Assembly: GCA_003560355.1 (NCBI GenBank)
Contig: PWIP01000093.1
Location: forward strand, 1-10,185
Origin: Candidatus Dojkabacteria bacterium
GTDB taxonomy: Bacteria; Patescibacteriota; Dojkabacteria; SC72; T1SED10-24
Direction: 5' to 3'
Length of the DNA stretch: 10,185 nt
Made by a program: the position numbers and the translations under genes. Of the stretch, positions 1-6,453 are shown piece after piece. A model generated the notes under the pieces. The model was not told where the DNA came from. It did no database searches and saw nothing but the letters and a program-made list of their open reading frames with translations. How positions within the stretch are numbered: the first letter of the stretch is position 1; each line of letters begins with the position of its first letter.

Positions 1-165
1 AATATCAGTTGGTTCTAAATTCATTATTTCTAAGATTTCTTTTCTTACCTTCTTAGGTGTGGGTACAAGAGGTACAAGAAAGATTCCAGTAAAGAACGAA
101 GCAAGTAGCCCGATTAAGATTAGAACTATTATAATTATTGTTGAGAGGTAAATCCCTCTTTCCAT
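1..165 (-). CDS. Membrane-anchored protein, N-terminal fragment; probable FAM173-like methyltransferase paralogue (runs off left edge)
   Basis: Fifty-five codons are open from an ATG at 165 to the window edge, so only the N-terminus is visible. It reads MERGIYLST, then a hydrophobic membrane segment (about residues 8-33), then VPLVPTPKKV and a charged stretch ending in MNLEPTD. This matches the layout of the divergent neighbour: a membrane helix, a (F/L)VP-x-x-KV motif, a short helix and then the start of the SAM-binding Rossmann fold. In FAM173-type lysine methyltransferases a similar PFVP segment precedes motif I. The SAM-binding motif would lie outside the window, so the enzymatic call is inferred by similarity to the neighbour. 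A TATATT hexamer lies 11 bases upstream of the ATG (177-182, minus strand), and I see no Shine-Dalgarno motif. It could also be a different membrane protein sharing only the N-terminal region. Confidence 0.6.
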   Translation of the reverse strand, partial: MERGIYLSTIIIIVLILIGLLASFFTGIFLVPLVPTPKKVRKEILEIMNLEPTDI

Positions 166-248
166 ACTTTTCTGCTAATATATATTTGTGTTTGATTTTA
201 GTATAATTCTTAGTTATTTACTAGTATAATTTGATTAAAAATATTTTT
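166..248. promoter_or_regulatory. Divergent promoter region between the two methyltransferase-like genes
   Basis: This spacer separates two divergent genes. On the plus strand there are two perfect TATAAT hexamers, each preceded by TAG, at 202-207 and 225-230. The second lies 18 bases before the ATG at 249, and the first lies 23 bases before the TTG at 231. Neither has a recognisable TTGACA-like box at 16-18 bases. On the minus strand TATATT (177-182) could serve the leftward gene. Which hexamer is used is undetermined. Confidence 0.4.
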
Positions 249-821
249 ATGTATTTCTTCTACATTTTTTTAATAGTTTCCCTTAGTTTTGTAAGCGTAT
301 TTTTTTTAACTCGTTCTTTAATAACTTTGATTTCTTTCTTTAGTAAATCTCCTTTTGTACCTTTAGAAAAGGTTTTGATAAAAAGGGGTTTAGAACTTTT
401 AGATGTTAAAAAAGGTGAGAGATTTCTAGACATTGGTTGTGGTGATGGTAGAGTCGTTTTCTCTTGTGCAAGACGATATCCAGGAGCGAAAGTTTACAAA
501 GGTATAGAGATTATTGAGATTCTTGTTCTTGTGGCAAAGTTAAAAAGGTTATTCGTTAAGCAAAAAGATAAGATTGTTTTTGAGAGGAAAGATGCTGCGC
601 ATTATGATTATAGTTGTTATGATAAGGTGTTTATGTACTTACTCCCTGAGTTTGTTTCGGAGCTAATGGCAAAATTAGAAAAGGAATTGCCCTCTGGTTC
701 TACCGTTGTTTCGGTCGCTTTTGCAATTCCAGAAATTTACAAGAAGACTGGAAAGCTTAGTGTTGAGGAAGTAAAACTGCGAAAGAAAAGTAAGAAAATA
801 TATATATGGAAGAAAAATTGA
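249..821 (+). CDS. Membrane-anchored class I SAM-dependent methyltransferase, FAM173/ATPSCKMT-like
   Basis: Predicted to transfer a methyl group from S-adenosylmethionine, probably to lysine of a protein if the FAM173 resemblance holds; the substrate is unknown. From the ATG, the 190-residue protein has a hydrophobic N-terminus (about 2-32) and then PFVPLEKV (35-42), the pre-Rossmann segment typical of FAM173 proteins. Motif I is LDIGCGDGR (60-68). An acidic residue at the end of the second strand (E87 in GIE) should bind the SAM ribose, and DKVFMYLLPE (125-134) matches the post-motif region of that family. The frame is also open from a TTG at 231 (196 residues, MIKNIF start). I prefer the ATG because the distance to the VP motif then agrees with the paralogue (about 35-38 residues). 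Neither start has a Shine-Dalgarno motif. The TGA stop is one base before the truB ATG, so the two genes are probably co-transcribed. The methyltransferase fold is secure, the subfamily less so. Confidence 0.85.
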   Translation: MYFFYIFLIVSLSFVSVFFLTRSLITLISFFSKSPFVPLEKVLIKRGLELLDVKKGERFLDIGCGDGRVVFSCARRYPGAKVYKGIEIIEILVLVAKLKRLFVKQKDKIVFERKDAAHYDYSCYDKVFMYLLPEFVSELMAKLEKELPSGSTVVSVAFAIPEIYKKTGKLSVEEVKLRKKSKKIYIWKKN

Positions 822-822
822 T

Positions 823-1491
823 ATGGTTGATGGAATTTTATTAATTGACAAGCCAAGAGGAATTACTTCATACGATGTTATACGAAGACTAAAGCCTCTT
901 TTTGAGAAAAAACAAAAAATTGGTCATGCAGGGACCCTTGATCCTTTTGCAACAGGTCTTATGATTATTATGCTTGGTAAAGCTACGAAGCTTTTTGATG
1001 ATTTTCAAAAAAAAAGTAAGTTTTACAAGGTAGTTGCAGAATTTGGTTATGAAACAGATACTTACGACATAACTGGCAAGAAGGTTTATGAAAGTAAAAA
1101 AGATATAGGTAAAGAAGAATTGAAAAAAGTTTTGGGAAATTTTACTGGTGAAATATTTCAAAAACCTCCAGTTTTTTCCGCAAAGAGAGTTAATGGTAAA
1201 AGGGCTTATGATTTAGCTAGAAAAAAGCAAGAAGTAAATTTGGCTTCTAAAAAAGTAAATGTCTATTCTTTAGAGTTGGAAGATTTTGATTTTCCGAGAT
1301 TTGAATTGAAAGTTGAGTGTTCAAGTGGTACATATATTAGGTCTTTAGTTGTAGATATAGCTAGGGAATTGGGGGCTTTTGCTACTTCAACAGAACTTTG
1401 TCGTGAAAGGATTGGGGAATATTCATTGGATGATGCTGTTAATATTGATGCAGTTAATTTAAAAAAAGACGTTCGTAGTTTTCATTTGTAG
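823..1491 (+). CDS. truB: tRNA pseudouridine(55) synthase TruB, short form
   Basis: Isomerises uridine 55 in the T-loop of tRNAs to pseudouridine. All hallmark motifs are present: ILLIDKPRGITSYDVI (5-20), catalytic GHAGTLDPFATG (34-45, nucleophile D40), the GYETDTYDITG segment (around 75-85), PPVFSAKRVNGKRAYDLAR and SSGTYIRSL. At 222 residues it is much shorter than E. coli TruB (about 314). It ends soon after the catalytic domain, so it lacks the C-terminal PUA domain; short TruBs occur in many bacteria. The ATG follows the upstream methyltransferase stop by one base, with a weak GGAAG (808-812) that may act as ribosome binding site. The 3' end overlaps the convergent tatD-family gene by 38 bp. 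Confidence 0.96.
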   Translation: MVDGILLIDKPRGITSYDVIRRLKPLFEKKQKIGHAGTLDPFATGLMIIMLGKATKLFDDFQKKSKFYKVVAEFGYETDTYDITGKKVYESKKDIGKEELKKVLGNFTGEIFQKPPVFSAKRVNGKRAYDLARKKQEVNLASKKVNVYSLELEDFDFPRFELKVECSSGTYIRSLVVDIARELGAFATSTELCRERIGEYSLDDAVNIDAVNLKKDVRSFHL

Positions 1492-2320
1492 TTTTAAGAA
1501 TTTCCTCTATTTTTAGATTTTTTATTTCGCTAATAGCTTTGGCTATTTCTAGTACATCTGCAGGTTGTCCGAACTTTATAGTTCTTTTTTTATCTGACCT
1601 TACATTATGTGGTGGTAAAAAAGGAGCATCTGTTTCAAGTAGAATGTTTTCTATTGGCGTTTTTTTAAGAAGTTCTCTGACATTTTTACCACTTTTATAT
1701 GTTAAAATCCCATTAAACCCTATGTAAAGTCCTAGTTCTAAAATTTGGTTGAGGTATTTTTCTTCACCCACATATGAGTGCATAACTCCCTTTAGACTAA
1801 CCTTACCCTCTGTTGTGATTATGTTTATGATATCCTTTGTACAAAATTCACAGTTTTTCTCATCTCTTGAATGCATTGTCATAGGTAAATTATATTCTTG
1901 TGCTAATTTAATATGTTCTCTAAGTGAAGTTTTTTGTTCTTCTATTGCTTTTTCTCTTTCATTAAAATCTATATCTGTCCGATTTAAAAGATTATAATAT
2001 TCTAGACCTGTCTCCCCTATAGCGTGGATATTTTTGCTGTTGTTTTTTAATATTTCTTTCAACTGGCTTATTTGATTAACTGCTGTCTTACAATTATTTT
2101 CAGGATGAAATTCTTCTGGATGAATTCCAATTGCATTTTGAATTAAATTTGGATATTTAATCTTGTAGTTCTCAAAAATTTCCAATACCTGAAAACTCGT
2201 TTCCAAATCATTTGCACAGCTCAGTAAATGTTTTCCGCCCTGATTAACAAAGTTCTCCAAAGCTCTTTCTATGTAGCCAAAGAGTGGTTGAGTTGTTAGA
2301 TGTACATGGGAATCATGCAT
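1454..2320 (-). CDS. tatD: TatD-family metal-dependent hydrolase / deoxyribonuclease
   Basis: TIM-barrel hydrolase of the TatD/YcfH/YjjV group; characterised members are Mg-dependent 3'-5' DNA exonucleases. The 288 residues show the family metal ligands in order: H5-x-H7 in DSHVHL, E103 in AIGETGLEYY, H150 in TMHSRDE, H181 in GVMHSYVG and D231 in LLETDAPFLPP. The C-terminal NYERLF is also typical. The HxH motif five residues from the ATG supports this start. A C157-x-x-C160 pair directly follows the H150 motif. No Shine-Dalgarno is visible; instead an extended -10 (TGATATACT) ends six bases before the ATG, suggesting a leaderless mRNA. The gene is convergent with truB (38-bp overlap) and divergent from the cysteine-motif protein. 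The exact paralogue (TatD, YcfH or YjjV) cannot be decided, so the symbol is for the family. Confidence 0.92.
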   Translation of the reverse strand: MHDSHVHLTTQPLFGYIERALENFVNQGGKHLLSCANDLETSFQVLEIFENYKIKYPNLIQNAIGIHPEEFHPENNCKTAVNQISQLKEILKNNSKNIHAIGETGLEYYNLLNRTDIDFNEREKAIEEQKTSLREHIKLAQEYNLPMTMHSRDEKNCEFCTKDIINIITTEGKVSLKGVMHSYVGEEKYLNQILELGLYIGFNGILTYKSGKNVRELLKKTPIENILLETDAPFLPPHNVRSDKKRTIKFGQPADVLEIAKAISEIKNLKIEEILKTTNENYERLFLN

Positions 2321-2326
2321 GTTTTT

Positions 2327-2335
2327 AGTATATCA
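2327..2335 (-). promoter_or_regulatory. Extended -10 promoter of the tatD-family gene
   Basis: On the minus strand the sequence reads TGATATACT, an extended -10 (TGn plus TATACT, one mismatch to consensus). It is followed by six bases and the ATG at 2320. This spacing places transcription start at or next to the A of the ATG. No convincing -35 box is seen, as expected for an extended -10 promoter. Confidence 0.5.
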
Positions 2336-2340
2336 TAATA

Positions 2341-2369
2341 TTGTGGACTTGCTTGTATGTTGGTATTAT
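2341..2369 (+). promoter_or_regulatory. Promoter of the cysteine-motif membrane protein gene
   Basis: TTGTGG (2341-2346), a 17-base spacer, and TATTAT (2364-2369) preceded by TGG, giving an extended -10. The predicted start near 2376 leaves about 10 bases before the ATG at 2386. It lies back to back with the tatD-family promoter in a 65-bp spacer. Confidence 0.45.
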
Positions 2370-2385
2370 ATTAAACTTGTGGATT

Positions 2386-3105
2386 ATGAAAGATAATTTT
2401 AAGTTAATAGCTATTACAATAGTCTTTGTTCTTACGGGTTTAGTACTTGCTTTTATTTCACTGGGAGATGCAGATTTAGATGTTTTTGATTATTGTACTT
2501 TTGATGGGACGAAATTTCCTTTGAATGAAGAGGTTTTGGGTTACCTAGAAGGTAGCATTTGTATTTGTGCAGAAGGTGGGATAGTTGAATGTATGCCTTT
2601 GGAAACTTATGAATCTTCTGAAGAGTCCCAGGATTTAAAAAAAGATGGTTTAAATTTTGAATATAGCTATTTGACAGGTATAGGTGGGAATAATGGTGAA
2701 ATTTTTTTTGATACAAATTTTACAAATATATCCATAGATGATGAAGATTTACACATTACTTTGGAGCAAATGCAAACCTGTTCTGAGACAAATTCTGTAT
2801 CAGAACAACAAGGTTTTTATGAAAATGTTAATGGTATAATTAAATTATACAATGAAATAGAACCAGAAGAAGGTATGGATTGTATCATTGAGCTTAAATA
2901 TATACTTAAGGATTTTACCGAATTTGATTCAGATAAAATACAGATAATATTTGTAGATGAAAATGGTTTACAAACTTATGCATCTATTTGTGTTTACAAG
3001 GACATTATTTATATGAATGAGGATGTTTTTAAAGGTAGCGATGATATGATTTGTATTTGTGAAGAAGGTGAAATCGTTTGTGAAGAAGAATTACTATCTG
3101 ATTAA
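2386..3105 (+). CDS. Unrecognised single-pass secreted/membrane protein with duplicated Cys-x-Cys motifs
   Basis: I do not recognise a named family. From the ATG at 2386 (239 residues) it has a short charged N-terminus, a membrane segment (about 6-26) without a clear cleavage site, and a very acidic extracytoplasmic part. Two similar segments flank a middle domain. The first (36-69) has YC-T-F-DG, then NEEV, then ICIC-x-EGGIV-x-C. The second (about 202-232) has IC-V-Y, then NEDVF, then ICIC-EEGEIVC. The pattern C-x-[FY]...NE...C-x-C-x-EG-x-IV-C recalls the small disulfide-rich repeats of VWC/pacifastin-like domains, a loose resemblance only. The middle part (about 90-195) is predicted beta-rich. 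The frame is open back to a TTG at 2341, but that codon lies in the promoter-like sequence and adds residues ahead of the natural signal-anchor start. The 3' end overlaps the convergent GH18 gene by 12 bp. Confidence 0.8.
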   Translation: MKDNFKLIAITIVFVLTGLVLAFISLGDADLDVFDYCTFDGTKFPLNEEVLGYLEGSICICAEGGIVECMPLETYESSEESQDLKKDGLNFEYSYLTGIGGNNGEIFFDTNFTNISIDDEDLHITLEQMQTCSETNSVSEQQGFYENVNGIIKLYNEIEPEEGMDCIIELKYILKDFTEFDSDKIQIIFVDENGLQTYASICVYKDIIYMNEDVFKGSDDMICICEEGEIVCEEELLSD

Positions 3106-4281
3106 TTCATCTTCTCCCCCAAGTCTCCAATATGCTACTCCATTTACTTGATAATTTCTTGCTGTTTCCTTTCTAGTTTTAACACTTTCTGGAGTTGCAT
3201 AGTAAAGTACGCATGAATAATTGTCTAGACATCTATACTCTGCATATCCTTCGCCATATTCCCTATTGTATTGTGTATTAACATAGTCATATCTTAAAAC
3301 TCTATCTTTTACGACGCTGTATGTGTATGAATTTGTTCTAACATCAGTTGTGTCAGATTCTTGATTAGGTATTACCCATTCGTATGAGTAAAGGTGTATC
3401 CCCAACCATATTTTTTCTCTTGGAATTTTTTGAACAGCGTATTCCAATATTTTATCTACCCAATCTATTGGCGCTATTGGTCCTGGTTCTGAACTTGGCA
3501 CAGGAGTAAAGTCATAAGCCATTATTCTAATTTCATCTGCCCATTTACTTAAGATTTCCCAGTCTTGTACTTCTCTTGTTTCGTTTAATCCTGTGTAAAC
3601 AACACCTTCCCCCCATTTAGGTAGCACAGTTATTGAAAGGATTTTTTCTTCTTTTTTGAGTTCTTTTGAAAGTGTTTGAACAAAATTTAAAAAGTCCTCG
3701 CGATTTTCTCTTTTCATTGCTTCGTAATCTAAATCTATGCCATCGTATTCGTAATCATTGACTACTTGTAATATTGAATTAATGTGCCTTTGGGTATTTT
3801 CTTGACTGTCAAAAATATTTTTCATCATTGCAGAGTCAAAATTTGAAATGGTAGGTATTAAAAGTATTTCTCTCTCCTGAGTTATTTCCTTTAAATCTTC
3901 TAAATTTGGATTTAATCTCTGTGTAAGTGATCCATTGTTGTTTATTTGAAAGGTGACTGGAGAAATACTGTGAAATTCACTTTCAAAATTTCGTAAAGAT
4001 TCCAAAGCATTTTGGTAATCCCAAGGTGGAATCCAAGCTGTTTGTTTTAAACTCCCTCCCATTTGAATTCTTGACCCTCCTTCTTCAGCTGCTAATTCAT
4101 CGTCGTGCCTGTAAACTTCTTCTGAAAATCCTGAAAAAGGTTTATGTGTACTCTCAACTACTTGGCTTTTTTGTTCAAGTTCTTCTTGCTCTTCTTGATT
4201 AGAATCAATGTAAAGAAATAGTAGAACAAAAGGTAAGGTTATGAAAATTATTATTAAAAGACTCTTTAAGAATCGATCCAT
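3094..4281 (-). CDS. Membrane-anchored glycoside hydrolase family 18 protein (chitinase/peptidoglycan-glycosidase type)
   Basis: Predicted exported enzyme cleaving beta-1,4 bonds of N-acetylglucosamine-containing glycans. The 395 residues begin with a signal anchor (about 6-25) and an acidic, Gln/Glu-rich linker (27-75), followed by a GH18 TIM barrel. The strand-1 region is QTAWIPPWDYQ (80-90). The family catalytic signature DGIDLDYE (180-187, DxxDxDxE) is intact, with E187 as the expected acid and D185 the assisting residue. MAYDF (254-258) and the C-terminal GVAYWRLGGED (381-391) are the conserved barrel strands near the active site. Overall it resembles the YaaH/SleL-type GH18 proteins that act on bacterial cell walls. 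C351 and C357 could form a disulfide outside the cell. It starts 20 bases after ftsI in the same direction but has its own promoter-like sequence. Its position suggests peptidoglycan trimming at division; the substrate is unproven. Confidence 0.88.
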   Translation of the reverse strand: MDRFLKSLLIIIFITLPFVLLFLYIDSNQEEQEELEQKSQVVESTHKPFSGFSEEVYRHDDELAAEEGGSRIQMGGSLKQTAWIPPWDYQNALESLRNFESEFHSISPVTFQINNNGSLTQRLNPNLEDLKEITQEREILLIPTISNFDSAMMKNIFDSQENTQRHINSILQVVNDYEYDGIDLDYEAMKRENREDFLNFVQTLSKELKKEEKILSITVLPKWGEGVVYTGLNETREVQDWEILSKWADEIRIMAYDFTPVPSSEPGPIAPIDWVDKILEYAVQKIPREKIWLGIHLYSYEWVIPNQESDTTDVRTNSYTYSVVKDRVLRYDYVNTQYNREYGEGYAEYRCLDNYSCVLYYATPESVKTRKETARNYQVNGVAYWRLGGEDELIR

Positions 4282-4286
4282 GTTGG

Positions 4287-4315
4287 ATTATAATGCATAT
4301 TTTACTTTTTGGGAA
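4287..4315 (-). promoter_or_regulatory. Promoter of the GH18 gene, inside the end of ftsI
   Basis: On the minus strand there is a perfect TATAAT (4287-4292) and, 17 bases upstream, TTCCCA (4310-4315, four of six matches to TTGACA). Only five bases separate the -10 hexamer from the ATG at 4281, so a transcript would be essentially leaderless. The -35 lies in the last codons of ftsI. Confidence 0.5.
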
Positions 4316-6089
4316 TTTCTAAGTCGTCGGCTATGGCTCTGAATATATCTATCCATATTGGTGCAGCTGTTGTAGCGGCGAAAGTTGTTAATTTTGGTTG
4401 CTCTATTTTTACTAGCATTATAATTCTTGGGTTTTGTGCTGGGGCAAATCCTACAAATGTTGCATTTGTACGATCCCAGTAATAGCCATCTCCATCAGCT
4501 CTTGGTATTTCCCCTGTTCCAGTTTTTCCCGCAATGCTGTATTCTGAGAGGAATTTATTAAAAAATTCTCTTGCTTCTCCCTTCTTGACTGCATTTTCCA
4601 TATACTCTGTAACTGTTCTCGCTGTTTCTTTTGATATTGGTCTAGATAATTCTGTAGGTTGATGTTTAATTACATCATCTCCCTCCCTTATTTCGGATAC
4701 TATGTATGGTCTTGCCCTGATGCCGTCATTTGCTATTACACTTAGCGCGGAGATTATTTGTAGTGGTGTTGCAGAAATTGATTGACCGAAAGAAGTTACA
4801 GCTAAGTCTAGTTCTGTCCAATATTCATAAGGTTTGAGATAGCTATTTGATTCATCTTCTAATCCTATGCCTATGAATTGGCCAATGCCAAATTCAGTAA
4901 GTTTGGGGTAATAGCTTTGTAATCCTGTCTCCAAAGCAATTCTAGTCATGCAAGGGTTGTTTGATTTTTCTAATATACCTGATAGATCTAATCTGCCATC
5001 AGCTTTTCTATTCCACGTATATATTTTCTCCGTTTCAACTTTTACAAATCCTGTGTTGTCATTACAGATATAGTCCTCGGTTATTTTCCCTTCTTCTAGG
5101 GCAATTGCGATTGTGATTGGCTTATGTGTAGAACCATATTCATATACGTCAGAGACAGCTTTGTTTTTGAGTATTTCTTGTGATGTGGTTCTCCAATATT
5201 CATTTGGGTTGTAGTCGGGATAGTTTGCCATAGAAATGATTTTTCCTGTAGATGGTTCCATGATTATTACGCTACCACTTTTTGCCCTTTGCCAACGTAC
5301 TCCTTCTTTTAATATTTCTTCTACTTTTGATTGTATGGATGGATCTATCGTCAAGACAATATCTTTACCACCCCTAGATATTACAGGCTCATATTCTACG
5401 GTCAATATTACGTTTCCTTGGGCATCTCTTTCTTCATAGCTATATGTTTCTTCCCCTGTTATATCACCGAAATAATAGCCTTCTATGCCGTAATTACCAA
5501 TATCTTCTCCCAGCTCATTTTTGCCTATAAATCCTAGAACATGTGAAGCTAGGTTACCATCTGGATAGAGCCTTTTCTCTTCTTTCTCAAAGTGCAGAGC
5601 AAACCCGGGATAGTTTGATCCAAAGATATCTGCTTCTTCAAGTAAAGTTTTCCTATCATTGCTTACTTTGGTTGCAATTCTAAAATAGTGAAAATTTTCA
5701 TGAATTTGAGAAGCAATTTTCTCCTCTTCTATTTCTAAAATATCTGCGACCTTTGTGATAAATTTATCCTTGTTTTCAAAGAAGAGCTGCCTTTCAATGT
5801 AATCTGTCCCCAGTGTGGCATAAACATTCCAAGATGGTTGATCTATAGCTAGTACAGAACCATTCCCAGCATATATTACCCCTCTCCCACTAGAACTTCT
5901 TTGCTCACTAGTATATTGTATGTCAGCAATAGCTTTGTACTTGCTGCTTTCCAATACTTGTAGTCTAAAAAGTTGTAGGAAAATAATGAAGATGAAAGCT
6001 AAAACCAAAAATGAAATAACTTTGAAGTGGGATTCAAAGGAATCTTTTTTTTTAACTTCTTCTTTTGTTTGTTTTGTTTTGAATCGCAT
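4302..6089 (-). CDS. ftsI: Peptidoglycan D,D-transpeptidase FtsI (class B penicillin-binding protein)
   Basis: Cross-links septal peptidoglycan; a single-pass membrane protein of the divisome. The 595 residues have a cytoplasmic basic N-terminus, one membrane helix (about 25-45), a dimerisation/pedestal domain (about 60-230) and a transpeptidase domain (about 240-590). All three active-site motifs are present: S320-T-H-K323 (nucleophile S320), S376-N-N378 and K522-T-G524 followed by TGE. No PASTA domains follow. Position after rsmH and an FtsL-like gene supports FtsI rather than the elongation PBP2. An oddity is the N-terminal RGVIYAGNGSVLA (69-81), where class B PBPs usually have RGxIxDRNGxxLA; the Asp-Arg pair is replaced by Ala-Gly. 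It starts four bases after the ftsL-like stop with no visible Shine-Dalgarno, so it is probably translated from a shared operon mRNA. Confidence 0.94.
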   Translation of the reverse strand: MRFKTKQTKEEVKKKDSFESHFKVISFLVLAFIFIIFLQLFRLQVLESSKYKAIADIQYTSEQRSSSGRGVIYAGNGSVLAIDQPSWNVYATLGTDYIERQLFFENKDKFITKVADILEIEEEKIASQIHENFHYFRIATKVSNDRKTLLEEADIFGSNYPGFALHFEKEEKRLYPDGNLASHVLGFIGKNELGEDIGNYGIEGYYFGDITGEETYSYEERDAQGNVILTVEYEPVISRGGKDIVLTIDPSIQSKVEEILKEGVRWQRAKSGSVIIMEPSTGKIISMANYPDYNPNEYWRTTSQEILKNKAVSDVYEYGSTHKPITIAIALEEGKITEDYICNDNTGFVKVETEKIYTWNRKADGRLDLSGILEKSNNPCMTRIALETGLQSYYPKLTEFGIGQFIGIGLEDESNSYLKPYEYWTELDLAVTSFGQSISATPLQIISALSVIANDGIRARPYIVSEIREGDDVIKHQPTELSRPISKETARTVTEYMENAVKKGEAREFFNKFLSEYSIAGKTGTGEIPRADGDGYYWDRTNATFVGFAPAQNPRIIMLVKIEQPKLTTFAATTAAPIWIDIFRAIADDLEIPKK

Positions 6090-6093
6090 AATT

Positions 6094-6447
6094 TTACAGA
6101 CCAGCTACAATTGATTCATTTGAAATATATATTATTTTGCTGTCTGCATCTGGGTTTAGACTCATCTGCTCACCAGTAATTTCCTTGATTATGCTTACTG
6201 ATTTAATCCTTGCAATTTCTTGCCCAAGTTCCCTATTATTTTCAACTAAATAGTTTTTTTCTTGTGAAAGATTTTCTAACTCTATTCCTTTTGGTGTTAA
6301 AACAAAATTTATAACCAGATGGGTTGCAACAAAAATAATAGTTATGATTATTGTCATAGCAAAGCAAAGACTCTGAAAAGAATCAAGAAAGGATTCGTTT
6401 TTTTCTGGAAACATTGTTTTTAATTTCCTTCTAATTTTTTGAGTCAT
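6094..6447 (-). CDS. ftsL: FtsL/DivIC-like cell division protein
   Basis: Small bitopic divisome protein; FtsL-type proteins pair with FtsB/DivIC and help activate FtsWI septal synthesis. The 117 residues have a basic cytoplasmic N-terminus, a membrane helix (about 26-50) and an extracytoplasmic coiled-coil segment (about 51-85) with leucines, Asn and charged residues at regular spacing, then a short tail. FtsL sequences are poorly conserved, so the call rests on topology, length and the diagnostic slot between rsmH and ftsI. It begins six bases after the rsmH stop and ends four bases before ftsI, with no Shine-Dalgarno at either junction. A septum-initiator (DivIC/FtsB) protein would look the same. 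Confidence 0.8.
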   Translation of the reverse strand: MTQKIRRKLKTMFPEKNESFLDSFQSLCFAMTIIITIIFVATHLVINFVLTPKGIELENLSQEKNYLVENNRELGQEIARIKSVSIIKEITGEQMSLNPDADSKIIYISNESIVAGL

Positions 6448-6453
6448 TTGTTT

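Noticed and set aside
889..1161. 90-codon minus-strand open frame inside truB
   Set aside because: Low-complexity Phe/Lys-rich translation antisense to conserved TruB motifs; a shadow of an AT-rich gene.
2340..2383. Two TTGTGGA repeats upstream of the Cys-motif gene that resemble the third MraZ box
   Set aside because: Spaced 36 bases apart, not at the 10-bp pitch of MraZ operators, and only a GTGG core is shared; too weak to call.
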